Source: Microbacterium lacus (GTDB lineage: Bacteria > Actinomycetota > Actinomycetes > Actinomycetales > Microbacteriaceae). From it: a stretch of 64,000 bases of DNA. Shown one piece after another: positions 61,619 to 64,000 of this stretch. A model generated the notes under the pieces. It was not told where the DNA came from, did no database searches, and saw only the letters and a list, made by a program, of their open reading frames with translations. The stretch spans positions 3,009,818-3,073,817 of the forward strand of contig NZ_BAAAPK010000001.1 in the NCBI RefSeq assembly GCF_039531105.1. The letters run 5' to 3'. Numbering within the stretch: the first letter of the stretch is position 1; each line of letters starts with the position of its first letter. Both the position numbers and the translations under genes were made by a program.

Positions 61619-62265
61619 CACTGCATCCCCGGGCAGCTCGCCTCGCTTTGCCAGGAGAAATCCTCCGGCCCGACGCCGTACCCGTTGCGCTGCAGCTCCG
61701 CAGCGACGGCCGTGGTGACGGCCGCCGGCACCGCCAAGTAGTACTCCACGTCGGGGCTGGGATAGTTCTCGGTCCCGTACCCGACCTGGATGTCTTTGCC
61801 ATCGACGCGAGCGACCGAGGGCGGGGCCATGCGCTGCTTCTGGATCTCCGCATCGACGTCGAGGATGGTAGCGATGTCCACGCTGCGCAGGTAGGCAGCT
61901 GTCTCTTCGCTGATCGCTGGGGTGGGGCCCTGCAAGTTCCCGATGACCTGGAACTCGCAGTTCACGCCGCTGGGCAGGGTGACGCTGAACGAGTCCGGCG
62001 AGTTCTGCTGCCACCACGGCACCAACCCCCAGGTGCTCGCCGCGGCCGCGCCCGCCCCACCCAGCAGCACCACGGCCGCGACACCGATCGCTGCGGCACG
62101 GGTGAAGCCCCGCCCCGCCCGTGCTGGGCGGTGATCGGTTCGAGCGGCCACGCTCATCCGAGCAAGCTCATCCTCGATCGCGTCAGACACCACGGTCGTA
62201 ACCGGGCCTGCGTCATCCAGCAGACCATCGAGCGGATCGTGTGGTGCGTTGCTGCGTTCCGTCAT
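61615..62265 (-). CDS. Membrane-anchored protein coupled to the sigma factor
   Basis: 216 residues: a short acidic N terminus (DPLDGLLDDAGPVTTVV), one transmembrane helix (about 50-72, AAAIGVAAVVLLGGAGAAAAS) and an extracellular domain with cysteines at VNCEFQ and ASCPGMQ. The layout is like an anti-sigma factor but no zinc HXXXCXXC motif is present, so that role is inferred only from the overlap with the sigma gene. The ATG at 62265 has AAAGGA upstream. Confidence 0.7.
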   Translation of the reverse strand: MTERSNAPHDPLDGLLDDAGPVTTVVSDAIEDELARMSVAARTDHRPARAGRGFTRAAAIGVAAVVLLGGAGAAAASTWGLVPWWQQNSPDSFSVTLPSGVNCEFQVIGNLQGPTPAISEETAAYLRSVDIATILDVDAEIQKQRMAPPSVARVDGKDIQVGYGTENYPSPDVEYYLAVPAAVTTAVAAELQRNGYGVGPEDFSWQSEASCPGMQW

Positions 62266-62645
62266 TGCCCCGAATCCTTTCACCGGACACCTTCACTCTG
62301 TGCATGTCCGGCACAGCCCAAAACGTCCACGCGAGAGAAGACCGATTCTCGCGCGGCCGAAAGCCGGCCGTTCGGCGCAACGTCCCCTATCCCTGGTGCG
62401 GGTCGCTCACCGCCCGGAAGCCGGTGGGCCAGTGCGACGCACCTCGACGGGCGACTCGAGCGCCGGCTTGACAATCCTCAAGCTGTCTGAATTCCCGCAA
62501 GACCCGCCCGATGCGGATTCGCGTTAACGGGCGTCTTGCGCATCGGGAAGCGTGTCAGAAGGGATCGACTCGCGGGCACGGTATCCGTCGCGAGGTGGAG
62601 GCGGGTCCGGCCGCCAATACATAGCGTGGTGGACGGAGGTGGATC
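62266..62645. other. Gene-poor gap with inverted repeats
   Basis: 380 bp without a gene I can support. It contains CCCGATGCG (62507-62515) / CGCATCGGG (62539-62547) around a second possible stem (AAGAC and GTCTT sides). The spacing is consistent with a terminator or old insertion scar. Confidence 0.4.
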
Positions 62646-62903
62646 ATGCAGAGCACATGGGCAGCGAAAGTATTTGGAGATCGAGAGGATCCGCGGAGGA
62701 GACTCCAGCTCCTCTTCGGTGGCACGATTCCGACCGGTGGCCAACCGCCCGCACCCGCGCTCGCTTGGGCGCGCGACGTGATTCCCTTCGACGTCGCGGC
62801 GGCGCAGGACACCGTGGCTGCAACCAAGTACCTGCGCGACGCAGAACCGCGCTTGACACTCCGAGCGGCCACCTTCCTCGCCACTCACCTGACGACCACG
62901 TAA
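62646..62903 (+). CDS. Hypothetical protein
   Basis: 85 residues. The composition looks coding: FGDREDPRRRLQLLFGGTIP, a proline turn, then helical stretches (VAAAQDTVAATKYLRDAEP, LTLRAATFLATHL). I cannot name a family. No strong ribosome site is visible (GGTGGA 3 nt upstream). It stands alone in a gene-poor stretch. Confidence 0.4.
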   Translation: MQSTWAAKVFGDREDPRRRLQLLFGGTIPTGGQPPAPALAWARDVIPFDVAAAQDTVAATKYLRDAEPRLTLRAATFLATHLTTT

Positions 62904-63037
62904 CCACGGTGCGATGGATTAACGCGACTACTGCAGACCCTGTGCGTCGATCAAGTCACTCGAGTTCAGACCACCAGTTGTGAACGTCTGGAGTGAACGC
63001 GACCGCAGGGAAGTCCGCCTCGATCGGAAGGGAAAAG

Positions 63038-63286
63038 ATGGACTCGTCGCAGAGCATTCAAGACACACCGAATATCGCCGTCTGGTACTTCGTGGGAGCG
63101 ACGTTCATCTTCGCCGCGCCTGCGCTCTTCATGCCTGAAGCGGAAATCTGGCTTCGCGCTCTCCTCCTTGCGGCCGGCTTCGTCGCGGTCATCGCAGGCG
63201 CCATCCAGCTCGGGCGAGAGATCAAGCAGAGAAGCGCCCGTCGGGTCGTGGCACCCAGCGAACCTCCCACCGAACACCGTGGTTGA
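63038..63286 (+). CDS. Hypothetical two-helix membrane protein
   Basis: 82 residues with helices near 14-32 and 38-58 and a basic tail (REIKQRSARR). GGAAGGG lies 5-10 nt before the ATG, which decides the start over an in-frame upstream one at 62993. Family unknown. Confidence 0.6.
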   Translation: MDSSQSIQDTPNIAVWYFVGATFIFAAPALFMPEAEIWLRALLLAAGFVAVIAGAIQLGREIKQRSARRVVAPSEPPTEHRG

Positions 63287-63712
63287 CAACGCAGTGACGA
63301 CTGTGCCCACGATTTAGCCGCCGTGTATGGTCAGCGCCTCGTCCCGCTAAATCCTCGCGCGGGCCCGTAGACCGATCCCCACGCTCGGCACCTGGATAAT
63401 GTCGACGCGTGATCGAACGCAAGAAGTCCCGGTTCGTCATGGAATTGCCTCGCGCTGACTGACTCGACCATGAGCCCTCCCGTCGTGAATCATTCGCAAC
63501 GGGACATCACCGTAGCCAACGGGTGCGACATCTCAACCGCGCAGTTCCATGGGCCCACGTGATCCGACGGTGCACCCGAGCTCATCCAAGGCCCGACCGT
63601 GCTGTCCGGAAACGCGAGCCGACACGAACACGCCGCAGCGACACTCGACCTACCTTCAGCGTTCAGTGCGCGCATGGGGATCGAGGGTGATCGGCGCAGC
63701 GCCGGCGGATGT
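63287..63712. other. Gene-poor gap
   Basis: 426 bp without a clear gene. One curiosity is TAATGT (63397) followed after 6 nt by a GTG opening a 17-codon frame (63409-63462, IERKKSRFVMELPRAD). This could be a leaderless small ORF or the stump of a lost gene; support is only the promoter-like spacing. Confidence 0.35.
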
Positions 63713-64000
63713 TCAGAGCGCGACAGCGTAGATCCGGTTCTGACCGGTCGCATCCTGCCCGGCGAACAGGTGCGAGAACGCCTGCCAGCCACCGAAGCCG
63801 ACCACGACCGGACTGGACACGTTGCCGGGGGTGCCGGCATCACCGTACGACAGAAGCCGACCGTCCCGGTCGACAGCGTAGATCCGGTTCTGACCGGTCG
63901 CATCCTGCCCGGCGAACAGGTGCGAGAACGCCTGCCAGCCACCGAAGCCGACCACGACCGGACTGGACACGTTGCCGGGGGTGCCGGCATCACCGTACGA
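63713..64000 (-). CDS. Tachylectin-like beta-propeller repeat protein, C-terminal end (start outside window)
   Basis: 95 residues of the C terminus. It is built from a 50-residue repeat (GGWQAFSHLFAGQD, TGQNRIYAVDRDGRLLSYGD, AGTPGNVSSPVVVGF) of the tachylectin/FG-GAP-like propeller type, which binds sugars or forms surface modules. In Microbacteriaceae such repeats often follow cell-wall-active or secreted domains; the N-terminal part is beyond base 64000. It ends with a short VAL. Confidence 0.8.
   Translation of the reverse strand, partial: SYGDAGTPGNVSSPVVVGFGGWQAFSHLFAGQDATGQNRIYAVDRDGRLLSYGDAGTPGNVSSPVVVGFGGWQAFSHLFAGQDATGQNRIYAVAL
63721..64000. repeat. Perfect 150-bp direct repeats in the propeller gene
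   Basis: Bases 63721-63850 and 63871-64000 are identical over 130 bp; the period is 150 bp (50 codons), and the repeat continues past the window edge. Confidence 0.95.

Noticed and set aside
1-64000. tRNA, rRNA, integrase, transposase or att sites
   Set aside because: I looked for cloverleaf-like segments, conserved rRNA stretches and recombinase motifs by eye and saw none; a tRNA or profile search would be decisive.

Overview
This 64 kb window is a chromosomal segment of a high-GC actinobacterium, most likely Microbacterium or a close relative in the Microbacteriaceae. The evidence is the roughly 70% GC content, the archaeal-type AspRS, the 32-residue ribosomal protein bS22 next to its usual small HTH gene, an actinorhodopsin-like proton pump, a coenzyme-F420 enzyme, and about twenty genes whose start codon lies 6-8 nt after a TANNNT -10 box (leaderless transcription). 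The taxonomic call rests on recognising gene families, not on a database search.

Layout. 1-5.5 kb: end of a DUF559 gene, then a minus-strand cytochrome c maturation operon (histidine phosphatase, ResA/TlpA, CcdA, ResB, CcsB). 5.5-10.5 kb: housekeeping genes (DedA, AspRS, protein phosphatase, glutaredoxin, rhodanese, bS22, HTH protein). 10.5-16.7 kb: an ArsR regulator, two convergent Trk potassium-uptake pairs (trkHA and trkAH), a DTE-type rhodopsin and a divergent MarR regulator. Three 12-bp direct repeats separate the rhodopsin and MarR genes. 16.7-39.7 kb: proC, CDF transporter, tadA, upp, a PLP decarboxylase coupled to a membrane protein, a large nuclease-helicase, nadE, sbcCD, an MFS transporter and small genes. 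A strictly 20-bp-periodic, orientation-switching repeat array lies between the convergent CDF and tadA genes. 39.7-46.5 kb: a LacI-regulated alpha-xyloside import and hydrolysis operon with clear palindromic operators. 46.6-47.7 kb: a leaderless poly-cysteine leader peptide with possible alternative hairpins ahead of a winged-helix regulator.

47.8-59.5 kb is the most unusual part. It is a tightly coupled ten-gene minus-strand operon plus an IclR regulator. A ribose-type ABC importer is joined to a PEP-mutase/isocitrate-lyase-family lyase, a DUF6282 protein, an amidase, a cysteine-less AhpD-like protein, an F420-type luciferase-like oxidoreductase, a zinc alcohol dehydrogenase and a nearly textbook F420-dependent glucose-6-phosphate dehydrogenase. 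It reads as a catabolic module that imports an unknown substrate and carries its own F420H2 supply. 59.5-63.7 kb is sparse and partly decayed, with a LuxR remnant and an ECF sigma factor fused to membrane helices and preceded by a membrane-anchored partner. The window ends inside a surface-type beta-propeller gene made of identical 150-bp repeats. No rRNA, tRNA, CRISPR array, insertion sequence or integrase was seen.
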